Source of the DNA: JBCCZC01 sp039188505
Lineage (GTDB): Bacteria; Pseudomonadota; Gammaproteobacteria; Xanthomonadales; SZUA-38
NCBI GenBank assembly: GCA_039188505.1
Contig: JBCCZC010000163.1
Location: 1 to 11,439 of the forward strand
Direction of reading: 5' to 3'
DNA: 11,439 nt
This document shows positions 1 to 7,037 of this stretch, in pieces; the stretch's first letter is position 1; every line of letters starts with the position of its first letter. The notes under the pieces are model-generated. The model saw nothing but the letters and a program-made list of their open reading frames with translations. It did not search any database and was not told where the DNA came from. The translations under genes were made by a program, and so were the position numbers.

Positions 1-1426
1 CCGTGGGGTCGACGACGACCAGCGCACCGCGGTCTGCGCCGGCGCCGTCCTCGCCCGGCGCGCCGACGACCATCGTGCCACCATCGAGGGCAACGGCCGC
101 GCCGAAGGCATCGCCGGCAGCGTCGCCTTCGAGGTCGCCCCGGTCGGTGAAAGCCAGATTCTGCTGGATCTGATCGATGAGCCGGACGCTGCCGGTACCC
201 AGCGCGGGCGCGCCGATGGCCACGGTACCGCCGCTCGCGGCAATCGCCTGCCCGAAGCGGCTACCGGCTGCGGCGCCGCCCGGCACGATCTTGCGGTCGT
301 CGATCACGCTGTTGGCGCCATCCAGCCGGAAGACGTGTGCGGCGCCGGCGTCGGCCCCGTCCTCGTCGTCGCGCGGCGCGCCGATCGCGACCAGGGTGCC
401 GTCGAGGGAGACCGACGCGCCGAAGTCGTCGCCATCGGCGTCGGAGGAGAAATCGGCCTTCATGTCCCAGGCCCCCGTGGCGCGCTGGTAGAGCGCCGCC
501 TGCAGCGGCGTTCGACCACCCTTCGCGGTGCGCGGCGTGCCGGGCGCTCCGACGAGCAATCGGTCTCCGACGAGGGCCAGCGCCGCGCCGAAATTCTGGG
601 CCAGGCGATCGGCGGGTACGGCAATCACGGCGTCCAGCACCAGCGTGCCGCCTTCGATGCGGAAGATCCGCACCTCACCGGCACCGCCGTCGACGCCGGG
701 GCGCCCGATCGCGACAAGGCTGCCGTCCGTGGCGACGGCCTCGCCCAGCCGATCGTCGGGCGCGGGATCGGGTGCTGGCGGCACAGCCGCCTCACCGAGG
801 TCGTCGAGCGAGAAGACGATGCTGTCGGCATAGCCGTCGTTTGATATCCCAGAGCTGCGCGTCAGGATGATCGCGATCTCGACCTGGCGGCTACCGGGAG
901 GAACTGTCGCGGCGTTCACGCGTTCGATGAGGCCCGTCGTGTTGGCACGCTCGCCCGGTGCCACCGGGCCGATGGTCGCGCTCCCCAGGGCGATGCCCTC
1001 GTCATCGAGGAACGTCGCCACGACGGCGGCGGCGTCGCCCTGGTTCGAGAACCCGCCGAGCCAACCCGAGAGTGTGTAGCGCTGCGCGCCGGCATCGATG
1101 CGGGCGGCAGCCGCGGACAGATCGAGCAGCTGGACGGCGCGGGATAGCGACGACTGGCCGCCCTGGAAGAATCCCGCGCCTCGGTCCGATGGTCCGGGAC
1201 TGTTCTCGTCGGGCCAACCGCCGGTCGTCGAACCCCACTGGATGCAGTTGAAGGTGCCGTCGGTCACAATCCATTCCGGCACCACGACCTGCGGCGAAGA
1301 GTTGAGTGCGCAGGGCGCTTCCTCGGCGCCCGGATTGCGAACCAGGTTGGCCTGTCCGAGCGCCCCATGGGCTGCAACGGTCAGTGTCGAAAGCAGCAGC
1401 AGCCGCGCTACGAGTCCCTTCGCCAT
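1..1426 (-). CDS. Exported FG-GAP repeat (integrin-like beta-propeller) protein, C-terminus cut by window edge
   Basis: The open frame runs from ATG at 1426 to the left edge without a stop, giving the first 475 residues. Residues 1-24 look like a signal peptide: basic start, Leu-rich core, and ALG before Gln25. Residues 25-210 begin NLVRNPGAEE and read like a beta-sandwich of the carbohydrate-binding/galactose-binding type, with two Cys (39, 61) that could pair. From about residue 225 there are at least five FG-GAP-type blades, each with an FGxxV/A start, a VAIGAP or LVGAP core and an acidic Gly-rich loop (near 230-256, 279-295, 335-367, 391-417, 440-472). Such loops bind calcium in integrin alpha and related propellers. 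GGAG lies 11 nt before the ATG. It sits 71 nt downstream of the kinase gene, with a possible promoter of its own between. The role is unknown; surface adhesion or glycan binding is a family-level guess. More blades probably lie beyond the edge. Confidence 0.85.
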   Translation of the reverse strand, partial: MAKGLVARLLLLSTLTVAAHGALGQANLVRNPGAEEAPCALNSSPQVVVPEWIVTDGTFNCIQWGSTTGGWPDENSPGPSDRGAGFFQGGQSSLSRAVQLLDLSAAAARIDAGAQRYTLSGWLGGFSNQGDAAAVVATFLDDEGIALGSATIGPVAPGERANTTGLIERVNAATVPPGSRQVEIAIILTRSSGISNDGYADSIVFSLDDLGEAAVPPAPDPAPDDRLGEAVATDGSLVAIGRPGVDGGAGEVRIFRIEGGTLVLDAVIAVPADRLAQNFGAALALVGDRLLVGAPGTPRTAKGGRTPLQAALYQRATGAWDMKADFSSDADGDDFGASVSLDGTLVAIGAPRDDEDGADAGAAHVFRLDGANSVIDDRKIVPGGAAAGSRFGQAIAASGGTVAIGAPALGTGSVRLIDQIQQNLAFTDRGDLEGDAAGDAFGAAVALDGGTMVVGAPGEDGAGADRGALVVVDPT

Positions 1427-1456
1427 GACGTGTGGTTCTCCACCCTGCCTGCCCCG

Positions 1457-1484
1457 ACCATAGCGAACCGGCAGCGGGTTACAA
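1457..1484 (-). promoter_or_regulatory. Possible sigma-70-type promoter for the FG-GAP gene
   Basis: Read on the minus strand there is TTGTAA (1484-1479), a 16-nt spacer, then TATGGT (1462-1457). Each hexamer matches the sigma-70 consensus at four of six positions. Transcription would begin near 1450, leaving a leader of about 24 nt that contains the GGAG ribosome site. It lies in the 71-nt gap after the kinase stop codon, so the FG-GAP gene may also be read through from the kinase. No T-tailed hairpin is seen in this gap. Confidence 0.4.
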
Positions 1485-1497
1485 GGGAGCGAGTGAC

Positions 1498-4491
1498 CTA
1501 CTGCTGACCGAACCGCGCCTCGAGGGCGGATACCTCGGCGCCGAGGCCTGCGCGCTCGAGCATGGTCCCGTAGTCATCGACGAGCTGGCCCAGGTCCGGA
1601 TTGTCGACGCGGGAGGCGCCGCCGGCCGCCGCAAGTTCCGCCAGCGCCTCCTCGTAGACGGTCCGCGCATCGTCGAAGCGCTCCTGGTCCCGCAGGTTGT
1701 TTGCAAGCGACCAGCGGGTGAGCCCCTGCCAGTAATCATTCTCCGGCTCGACCGCATCGAAGACCGCCACGGCATCGAGCAGCACCGCTTCGCCCTCGGG
1801 ATACCGGCGCAGGCCGTCCGAGAGCACCCAGCCGAGGTTGTTCAGCGCCATCCCGGTCATCTCGTGGTCCTCGCCCAGGTCCCGGCGCAGGATCGAGAGC
1901 TGTTCCCGCAGCTGCGCCTCGGCGCCGGCCCAGTCGCCGAGATCGGTGGCGTTGATGGCCGACTCCTGGAGCACACGGGCCACTTCGAGGTGATCATCGC
2001 CGAGGGACGTGCGGAAGAGGGCCTCCGCCCGGTCGAAGTACTCGGCCGCGGTTTCCGGCTGTCCCTGGAAGCGATAGAGCGAACCGAGGTCGAGGTAGGT
2101 CTGGCCGATGTCGGGGTGATCTGGCTCGAGGACGCGCTGCTGGACCGCGAGCCCGTCCGTCATGTGGCCCTCCGCCGCGTCGAACTCGCCGATGTTGCGC
2201 TCGATGCTGCCGAGCAGGAGGAGTGAATCCGCCACCTCGAAGTGATCGTCCCCAAACGCCTGGCGGCGGAGCGAAACCGCCCGCCCGAGGGTTTCGATCG
2301 CCTCGATGGACTCGTCCCACCGACCGAGGCTGCCGAGAAACCAGCCCAGGTGATGGTACGCCTCGCCCAGCGCGGCCGGCGCCGGCGGCACCGCCCCCTC
2401 GAGGATCGCCACGGCCTCACGATAGGTCGCTTCCGATTCTTCGACTTCGCCCTGATAGACGAGCACGGCCGCGAGTGCCACGAGGGCATCCGCCCGGGCC
2501 GCGACCTCGGGATCGGGCTGTACCGCAAAGCTCGAGACCGCGCGTCGGAGGAGCCCCTCGGCCTCGTCGAAGCGTGATTGGAGCCGATAGAGGTTGCCGA
2601 GGCGGGTCATGCTCGCAGCGACGTCGGGATGGTCCGGTCCGAGCTCAGTTTCCTGGACGGCAAGATTCTTCTCTGCCAGCCCGACCGCCTGCTCATACAG
2701 CCCCAGGTTGCCGTAGACGTTGCCCATGGTGCCCATGAGGCGCGCACGCAGGATTGGCTGCTCCGCGAGCTCACGGTCGATGCGCGCCGCACCCTTGTCC
2801 AGCAGCTCCCGGGCGGTGATCGAGTTGCCGCGGGCCTCGCCCGGGTCGGACACCCGGAACAGCTCGGTCATGAAGCCCGCAACCTGCTCGGCGCGGTCGG
2901 CCTCGAGGCGCGCCTCCGCCTCGGCGGCTCGGGCCCGCAGCAGGCCGACAGTCGTGCCGACGATCCCGCCGATCAGCGTCAGCAGCACGAGGAGGCCCGC
3001 AGCAACGCCGACGCGATGCCGCCGGACGAAGCGCCCGACCCGGTAACGGACGCTCGGCGGCCCCGCAAGGACGGGTTCGAAGGCCAGATGGCGCTCGACG
3101 TCGGCGGCGAACTCGGCGACCGAGTCGTAGCGGTGATCGCGTTCCTCCGCCAACGACTTCATCAGAATCCAGTCGATGTCCCCCTTGATCGCGCTCTTCA
3201 GTTCGGACAGCGACTGACTGCGCCGCCGCGCGATCAGCGAGAGCTGGGTCGAATCGCCCTTCGTGAGCCGGGTCAGGGGGCGGACTGACGGCGCCCAGGT
3301 CGGGCCCGTCGGCTGCGTCGACTTCCGTTCGGGTTTCAGCGGCGCGCCCGGTTTGGTTCCCAGCAGCAGCTCGTAGAGGACGACGCCGAGGGAGAAGACA
3401 TCGGTACGGGTATCGAGATCCTGGCTGGCGGCGAGCGCCTCGGGGCTCATGTAGGCCGGCGTGCCGATCGCGCGCTGCCCCGTCAGCTCCGCGGCTTCCG
3501 TCAGGGGCTCGTCCACCGCCTTGGCGATACCGAAGTCGATGATCTTGGGCACCGGCCTGCCGTCGACTTCGGTGACGAGCACGTTGGCGGGCTTGAGGTC
3601 CCGGTGGAGGATGCCCTTCTGGTGGGCGTGCTGGACGCCGGCGCAGACGTCGATGAAGAGCCGCAGGCGACCTTCGACGGACAGCTTCTTCTTGTCGCAG
3701 TAGCGATGGAGCTCCTCTCCGGGAACCTGCTCCATGGCGAAGTAGGGAAACCCGTCCGGGGTTGCGCCGGCCTCGTGGAGCGCGGCGACGTTCGGATGCG
3801 AGAGGCGCGCCATGGCCTGACGCTCGGCCTCGAAGCGCACCAGCGCGTCGTGGCTGCGCAGGCTCGCATGGATCACCTTCAGAGCAACCGTGCGCTCGAA
3901 GGGCTCGCTCTGCTCGGCGAGGTACACCGCGCCCATGCCCCCCTCACCGAGGGTCTTGAGGATGCGGAAGTGGCCGATGGACTCCGGATGGCGACCCTCG
4001 AAGGGATCAAGCGCCGGGTGGTCCTCGGGTGCGGTAGCACCGCGGCTGACCATCTCGGTGGACTCGTCGTCAGCGGCCGCGGGCTCGCCGCGGACCCGCT
4101 GCGTCGCGTTCGGATCGACCTGCCCCGGCACGATCTGCGTGGCGTCGTCGTCCCCCTGGCCCGGAACGATGCGGGTAGCGTCTTCGTCCTCCTGGCCGGG
4201 AACGATGCGCGTAACGTCTTCGTCGTGCTGGCCCGGAACGATGCGGGTGACGTCTTCGTCATCCTGGCCGGGGAAGGCCCGGGTCGCATCCTCGTCGAAC
4301 GGCCCACCGCCGAACGCTCGGGTCGTGTCACCATCGTCCTGCGCCGGGAAGACCTGCGTGGCCTCCGCATCGCTCTGCTCCAGGAACACCTGCGTAGCGT
4401 CGTCATCGGCCTGGCCGGGAACGATGCGAGTCGCGTCCTCGTCGTACGGCGTGGTGTCCGGCTTTTTCGGTGGTGGCGAGCGCTTCGGCAT
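1498..4491 (-). CDS. Transmembrane Ser/Thr protein kinase with N-terminal Thr-repeat array and C-terminal TPR domain
   Basis: This is a 997-residue Hanks-type (PknB-like) kinase that phosphorylates Ser/Thr on proteins. All key kinase elements are present: glycine loop GEGGMG (182-187), VALKV lysine Lys205, helix C Glu223, HRDLKPAN (Asp298), DFG (Asp319) and the GTPAYMSPE activation segment (343-351), so it should be active. Residues 17-136 form an acidic linker of ten 12-residue-period Thr motifs (separate entry). A basic stretch at 482-493 precedes a single membrane span at about 495-517, placing the kinase in the cytoplasm and the rest in the periplasm. Residues about 575-950 hold TPRs of the kinesin-light-chain type with GPDHPDVA-like linkers. 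Kinases of this architecture often sit beside an ECF sigma factor gene; none is in this window. The start is 39 nt after the upstream secreted-protein gene, so co-transcription is possible. No strong Shine-Dalgarno is seen. Its targets and the TPR ligand are unknown. Confidence 0.95.
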   Translation of the reverse strand: MPKRSPPPKKPDTTPYDEDATRIVPGQADDDATQVFLEQSDAEATQVFPAQDDGDTTRAFGGGPFDEDATRAFPGQDDEDVTRIVPGQHDEDVTRIVPGQEDEDATRIVPGQGDDDATQIVPGQVDPNATQRVRGEPAAADDESTEMVSRGATAPEDHPALDPFEGRHPESIGHFRILKTLGEGGMGAVYLAEQSEPFERTVALKVIHASLRSHDALVRFEAERQAMARLSHPNVAALHEAGATPDGFPYFAMEQVPGEELHRYCDKKKLSVEGRLRLFIDVCAGVQHAHQKGILHRDLKPANVLVTEVDGRPVPKIIDFGIAKAVDEPLTEAAELTGQRAIGTPAYMSPEALAASQDLDTRTDVFSLGVVLYELLLGTKPGAPLKPERKSTQPTGPTWAPSVRPLTRLTKGDSTQLSLIARRRSQSLSELKSAIKGDIDWILMKSLAEERDHRYDSVAEFAADVERHLAFEPVLAGPPSVRYRVGRFVRRHRVGVAAGLLVLLTLIGGIVGTTVGLLRARAAEAEARLEADRAEQVAGFMTELFRVSDPGEARGNSITARELLDKGAARIDRELAEQPILRARLMGTMGNVYGNLGLYEQAVGLAEKNLAVQETELGPDHPDVAASMTRLGNLYRLQSRFDEAEGLLRRAVSSFAVQPDPEVAARADALVALAAVLVYQGEVEESEATYREAVAILEGAVPPAPAALGEAYHHLGWFLGSLGRWDESIEAIETLGRAVSLRRQAFGDDHFEVADSLLLLGSIERNIGEFDAAEGHMTDGLAVQQRVLEPDHPDIGQTYLDLGSLYRFQGQPETAAEYFDRAEALFRTSLGDDHLEVARVLQESAINATDLGDWAGAEAQLREQLSILRRDLGEDHEMTGMALNNLGWVLSDGLRRYPEGEAVLLDAVAVFDAVEPENDYWQGLTRWSLANNLRDQERFDDARTVYEEALAELAAAGGASRVDNPDLGQLVDDYGTMLERAGLGAEVSALEARFGQQ
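4084..4443 (-). repeat. In-frame 36-bp (12-residue) tandem repeat array in the kinase N-terminus
   Basis: Kinase residues 17-136 contain ten diverged copies of D-[ED]-D-[AV]-T-[RQ]-[IVA]-[VF]-P-G-Q-x. The central threonines are 21, 33, 45, 57, 70, 82, 94, 106, 118 and 130. Spacing is exactly 12 residues except one 13 (57 to 70). A looser eleventh copy has Thr145 (STEMV). Each Thr follows acidic residues and has Val or Phe at +3, except Thr130, which is TQRV but still has Val at +3. The sixth to ninth copies are nearly identical, which points to recent tandem duplication, while the outer copies have drifted but kept the Thr and the hydrophobic +3 residue. That pattern suggests selection on the motif. 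See the findings for interpretation. Confidence 0.92.
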
Positions 4492-4497
4492 GGAGTC

Positions 4498-4519
4498 AGC
4501 CCGGGGAAGACCTCGGGCT
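4498..4519 (-). other. Hairpin in the gap just before the kinase start
   Basis: In the 39-nt gap between the secreted-protein gene and the kinase, arms 4498-4506 and 4511-4519 pair (AGCCCG with CGGGCT outside, two G-C pairs inside, one mismatch in the minus-strand RNA) around a 4-nt loop. The hairpin ends 6 nt before the kinase ATG, where a ribosome site would lie, and no T run follows. It may limit kinase translation or weakly attenuate read-through, or it may be chance in GC-rich DNA. Confidence 0.4.
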
Positions 4520-4530
4520 AGCTTAGCGCC

Positions 4531-5769
4531 TTACCGCGGCGGACGAAGCACCCCGCCGCCGCCGGCCGGGCAGACGATCGCCGCCGACACCTCGTTGCCA
4601 TCGAGGTCGGCGAGTGCCGAGTTCACGCCGGGGCCCAGCGCGTCGATGACCGTGAGACCCGGCGTGTTGCCGTTGATCCGGGCCGTCCCCGCCCAGGGCT
4701 CCTCTTTGTTGCTGCAGAGCTCGACGTGGTGGCCAAAGTGATCGAACTCGACCACCCGTTCCTTCGACATGAGGGTGTAGCCGAGGCACTTCAGATCCTC
4801 GGCGTCGACGGTGCCGTTGCCATCACAGTCGCTGACGGTCGCCGGCGCCGTACCGTTGACGACGACCGCCCGCAGCGTCACCCGGGTCCCGTCGATGCTG
4901 ACGGCCGGCACGTTGATGGGGCCGGCGTCGATCCGGTTGGCGGTGCCCTCACCGCCGAAGAGGCTGAGAACACAGTCGCCTTCCACCGGCCCGTAGCACG
5001 GATCGAGGATCTGCAGCGGTGAGAACAGGAAACGCGGTACGTGCAGGGAGGTCTTGATCTCCGTCTTGGCCTTCTGGGTCCTCAACTCGAAGGACACCGA
5101 GTTCATGAGGCCCGCGAGATTGTGGCGCTCCTCGGGAAACTTCCGCTCCCAGCTCACCAGCAGCGGATCGGAGAGACCGCTCTCGCAAGCCGAGTCGGGC
5201 GGACAGTCGCTGACAAGATCCTCATAGACGATCCCCACGCCCGTATCACTGAGCAGGACCAGCCCCGGTAGATCGTCATTGGCGCCGTAACCGATGCCGT
5301 CCTGACTGCCGTTGGGCAGGTTCGGGCCGCCCCACTGGGGCCGACTCGTGGTGTTGGCGAGTGCCGCGCGAAGATCTGCGCGACCGTGCTGATCGACCGC
5401 CCCCGGCATGTCGATGTCGGACGTGAAGCCGACGAAGCGCTCGAGATTGTCCTCCTCGCAGAAGAAGAACGAGGAGAAGCCCTCGAAATAGGGGCAGTCG
5501 TCATCATCCCGATAGAGGAGCCAGCTCGGCTCGCCCGCTTCGGGATAGAGGCTACCCGGCTCGCCGAAGCTGGGCACCGTGACACCGAGCAGCGTGTTCT
5601 CATTGGCCCGCAGGCGCAGCTCGAGCAGCCAACCCGACCGGTACTGGATCGAGTCGAAGGTCGGCTTGGCCTTCCCGGGCGACACGAACTGCAGGTTGAT
5701 CGGCGCCGCACCAGCCGTGAACGTGACGGCGGTGAGCAGCAGGGCGGAAAGCAGCTTCGAACGATTCAT
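4531..5769 (-). CDS. Exported Cys-rich protein with a dockerin/EF-hand-like calcium loop, function unknown
   Basis: From ATG at 5769 the protein has 412 residues and begins MNRSKLLSALLLTAVTFTAGAA, a clear signal peptide cleaved near residue 21-22. The frame extends 16 codons further to a TTG, but that would bury the signal peptide, so the ATG is preferred. Neither start has a strong ribosome site. The mature part has ten cysteines, compatible with disulfides in the periplasm or outside. Residues 314-325 (DCDGNGTVDAED) fit the 12-residue calcium loop of dockerins and EF-hands, with acidic or Asn ligands at positions 1, 3, 5, 9 and 12. A weaker DLDGNE stretch occurs at 388-393. A full dockerin needs two good loops, so cohesin binding is not implied. 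The region before the loop (about 20-300) is mixed, apparently beta-rich and not recognised. The kinase gene follows 39 nt downstream and may be in the same transcript. Confidence 0.8.
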   Translation of the reverse strand: MNRSKLLSALLLTAVTFTAGAAPINLQFVSPGKAKPTFDSIQYRSGWLLELRLRANENTLLGVTVPSFGEPGSLYPEAGEPSWLLYRDDDDCPYFEGFSSFFFCEEDNLERFVGFTSDIDMPGAVDQHGRADLRAALANTTSRPQWGGPNLPNGSQDGIGYGANDDLPGLVLLSDTGVGIVYEDLVSDCPPDSACESGLSDPLLVSWERKFPEERHNLAGLMNSVSFELRTQKAKTEIKTSLHVPRFLFSPLQILDPCYGPVEGDCVLSLFGGEGTANRIDAGPINVPAVSIDGTRVTLRAVVVNGTAPATVSDCDGNGTVDAEDLKCLGYTLMSKERVVEFDHFGHHVELCSNKEEPWAGTARINGNTPGLTVIDALGPGVNSALADLDGNEVSAAIVCPAGGGGVLRPPR

Positions 5770-5849
5770 GGGCAGTTGAGCGCGACGGTCGGGGATGATG
5801 ACGGCGAAGTCTAGCAACGGGAGACCTACGCCCCGGCCGACGCTTCCCG

Positions 5850-5870
5850 ATCGTCACACTCGTTGACGAT
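5850..5870. repeat. 7-bp inverted repeat with 7-nt gap upstream of the exported Cys-rich gene
   Basis: ATCGTCA (5850-5856) and TGACGAT (5864-5870) are exact reverse complements. The site lies about 80 nt before the ATG at 5769 and only 4 nt from the large hairpin at 5875-5906. It could be a dimeric regulator site for the downstream gene or a second stem of a composite terminator. I saw no convincing -35/-10 pair beside it. Confidence 0.4.
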
Positions 5871-5874
5871 AGTG

Positions 5875-5906
5875 GCAGGCAGCCGGCGCGATCGCCGACT
5901 GCCTGC
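5875..5906 (-). terminator. Strong hairpin after the outer-membrane transporter gene, possible terminator
   Basis: GCAGGCAG (5875-5882) pairs with CTGCCTGC (5899-5906), then one mismatch, then CGGCG (5884-5888) with CGCCG (5893-5897) around the loop CGAT. This is a 13-bp stem starting 9 nt after the transporter stop codon on the minus strand. The downstream minus-strand sequence has no T run, so it is not a classic intrinsic terminator. It may instead stabilise the 3' end of the message or end transcription together with the neighbouring inverted repeat. Confidence 0.5.
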
Positions 5907-5915
5907 AGCAGTCGC

Positions 5916-6986
5916 TCAGAAGGCGTACTGGTAGCCGATGGTGGCGGTCCAGTCCGTCTCGAGCTGCGGACCATCGAGGTCCTGCTCGAGCGGATAGAGG
6001 AACTCGATCCCGAGCCGGTGGCCGCGCCAGCTGCCGGTGCCGGCCAGATTGGCGCCGAGGCCGAGGTCGAGACGCTTTACACCCTGACGGTTGGGATCCG
6101 CCGTCTGGACGGGCGCCATGATGCGCGGGTCCATACCGTCGATGTTGCCGCGATCGAAGTACTCGAGCCGCGCCGACAGGCTGAGTACCGGCCGGACCAG
6201 CCAGGCACCCCAGCCGCCGATCCGGTGCTCGTTGCCGAGGGTATAGCCGTTGTCATCTCCCGTCCGGAAGACGCCGGACCACTGAGCGCCCCAGCTGAAG
6301 CGATCGGCAAAGCCTGCGTAGGTGAGGCCGCCGAGGACATCGTAGGTGCCCGAGCCCAGCTGCATCGGGTAGGGCAGGCGCAACGTGGGCTGCATGCCCG
6401 TCGGCGCCAGGACCTGCCCGGTCTCGTCGGTATCGCCCGTGGGCAGGCTGGCGCCGATGGTCAGGTGCCAGCGGTCGGTCTCCGTGTGCCGGAGACTGAC
6501 CAGCGCCGACAGGCGCGTGTCGCCGATGCCGCTCGCACTCGTCCGGAAGGAACCCAGGCGGTCGGTGCCCGAGGGGCCGGCGAAGGTGACGTGGTCCATG
6601 ACCTTGTCGACGTAGTTCACCATGCCCATGAGCGTCACGCGGTCGGACGGCGCGTACATCGCTCCGAACATGTGCATGTCCATCGTCATCTCGACGGGCA
6701 CCACGCGCAGCGTCGGCGGCTGCATCGGCGCCCCGAAGAACGGATTCGCGGCCGTCGTGACGATCTCCTCGGGGGTGATGTCGTCCTCGCCGTCGCGGTT
6801 GTCCGCCATCGACATGCTCATGAAGCGATAGGAGAACATCCACTCGCCCTTGCTGTGGAAGTGGTCCCCCATGACGCCGATCGGCGCATGGTCGTCGGCT
6901 CGCACGGCATGATCGGCGAGCGCGGGCGTGGCGCAGAGCCACGCGCAAGCGACGGCCAGCGCCGTCGCACGCAATCTGTACTGCAT
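5916..6986 (-). CDS. Met-rich outer-membrane beta-barrel 'transporter' (Phenol_MetA_deg/PF13557-like)
   Basis: The 356-residue protein has a signal peptide cleaved at about ALA24|DHA and ends in Tyr-Ala-Phe, the aromatic C-terminal residue typical of outer-membrane barrels. The body has alternating strands of the kind seen in proteins annotated only as 'transporter' in PF13557. Hallmarks I recognise from that group are GVMGDHFHSKGEWMFSYRFM (residues 37-56), PYPMQLGSGTYD (206-216) and DGPQLETDWT (338-347). The N-terminal third is rich in Met and His: 14 Met lie between residues 39 and 130, including MSMSM (56-60) and MTMDMHM (100-106). Such clusters are typical of Cu(I) or Ag(I) ligands. GAGGAAA (6998-6992) sits 5 nt before the ATG. 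It follows the DUF2946 gene by 51 nt, so the two are probably one operon. Transported substrate not shown; copper or another soft metal is an inference from the Met clusters and neighbour. Confidence 0.88.
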   Translation of the reverse strand: MQYRLRATALAVACAWLCATPALADHAVRADDHAPIGVMGDHFHSKGEWMFSYRFMSMSMADNRDGEDDITPEEIVTTAANPFFGAPMQPPTLRVVPVEMTMDMHMFGAMYAPSDRVTLMGMVNYVDKVMDHVTFAGPSGTDRLGSFRTSASGIGDTRLSALVSLRHTETDRWHLTIGASLPTGDTDETGQVLAPTGMQPTLRLPYPMQLGSGTYDVLGGLTYAGFADRFSWGAQWSGVFRTGDDNGYTLGNEHRIGGWGAWLVRPVLSLSARLEYFDRGNIDGMDPRIMAPVQTADPNRQGVKRLDLGLGANLAGTGSWRGHRLGIEFLYPLEQDLDGPQLETDWTATIGYQYAF

Positions 6987-6991
6987 CGTTC

Positions 6992-6998
6992 TTTCCTC
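6992..6998 (-). promoter_or_regulatory. Strong ribosome binding site of the transporter gene
   Basis: GAGGAAA on the minus strand, 5 nt before ATG 6986. It is the clearest Shine-Dalgarno on this strand and suggests the transporter is translated well on its own rather than by coupling to the preceding DUF2946 gene. Confidence 0.75.
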
Positions 6999-7037
6999 GA
7001 ATTGTGTGTCGCAGGTGGCCGCGCAGCGGCCATGGCT

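Noticed and set aside
130..160. RGD tripeptide in the FG-GAP protein as an integrin-binding motif
   Set aside because: A three-residue match in an Asp/Gly-rich protein is expected by chance.
1432..2226. 264-codon plus-strand open frame opposite the TPR region
   Set aside because: No ribosome site or recognisable domain, and fully inside the kinase gene on the other strand.
4084..4443. 36-bp periodic repeats resembling a CRISPR array
   Set aside because: Repeats are contiguous, in frame and diverged, with no unique spacers; they encode a protein motif.
3604..4521. 305-codon plus-strand open frame opposite the kinase
   Set aside because: Antisense shadow of the kinase and its repeat array; its internal periodicity only mirrors the 36-bp repeat.
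5770..5817. TTG start at 5817 for the exported Cys-rich protein
   Set aside because: The extra 16 residues precede a complete signal peptide starting at ATG 5769.
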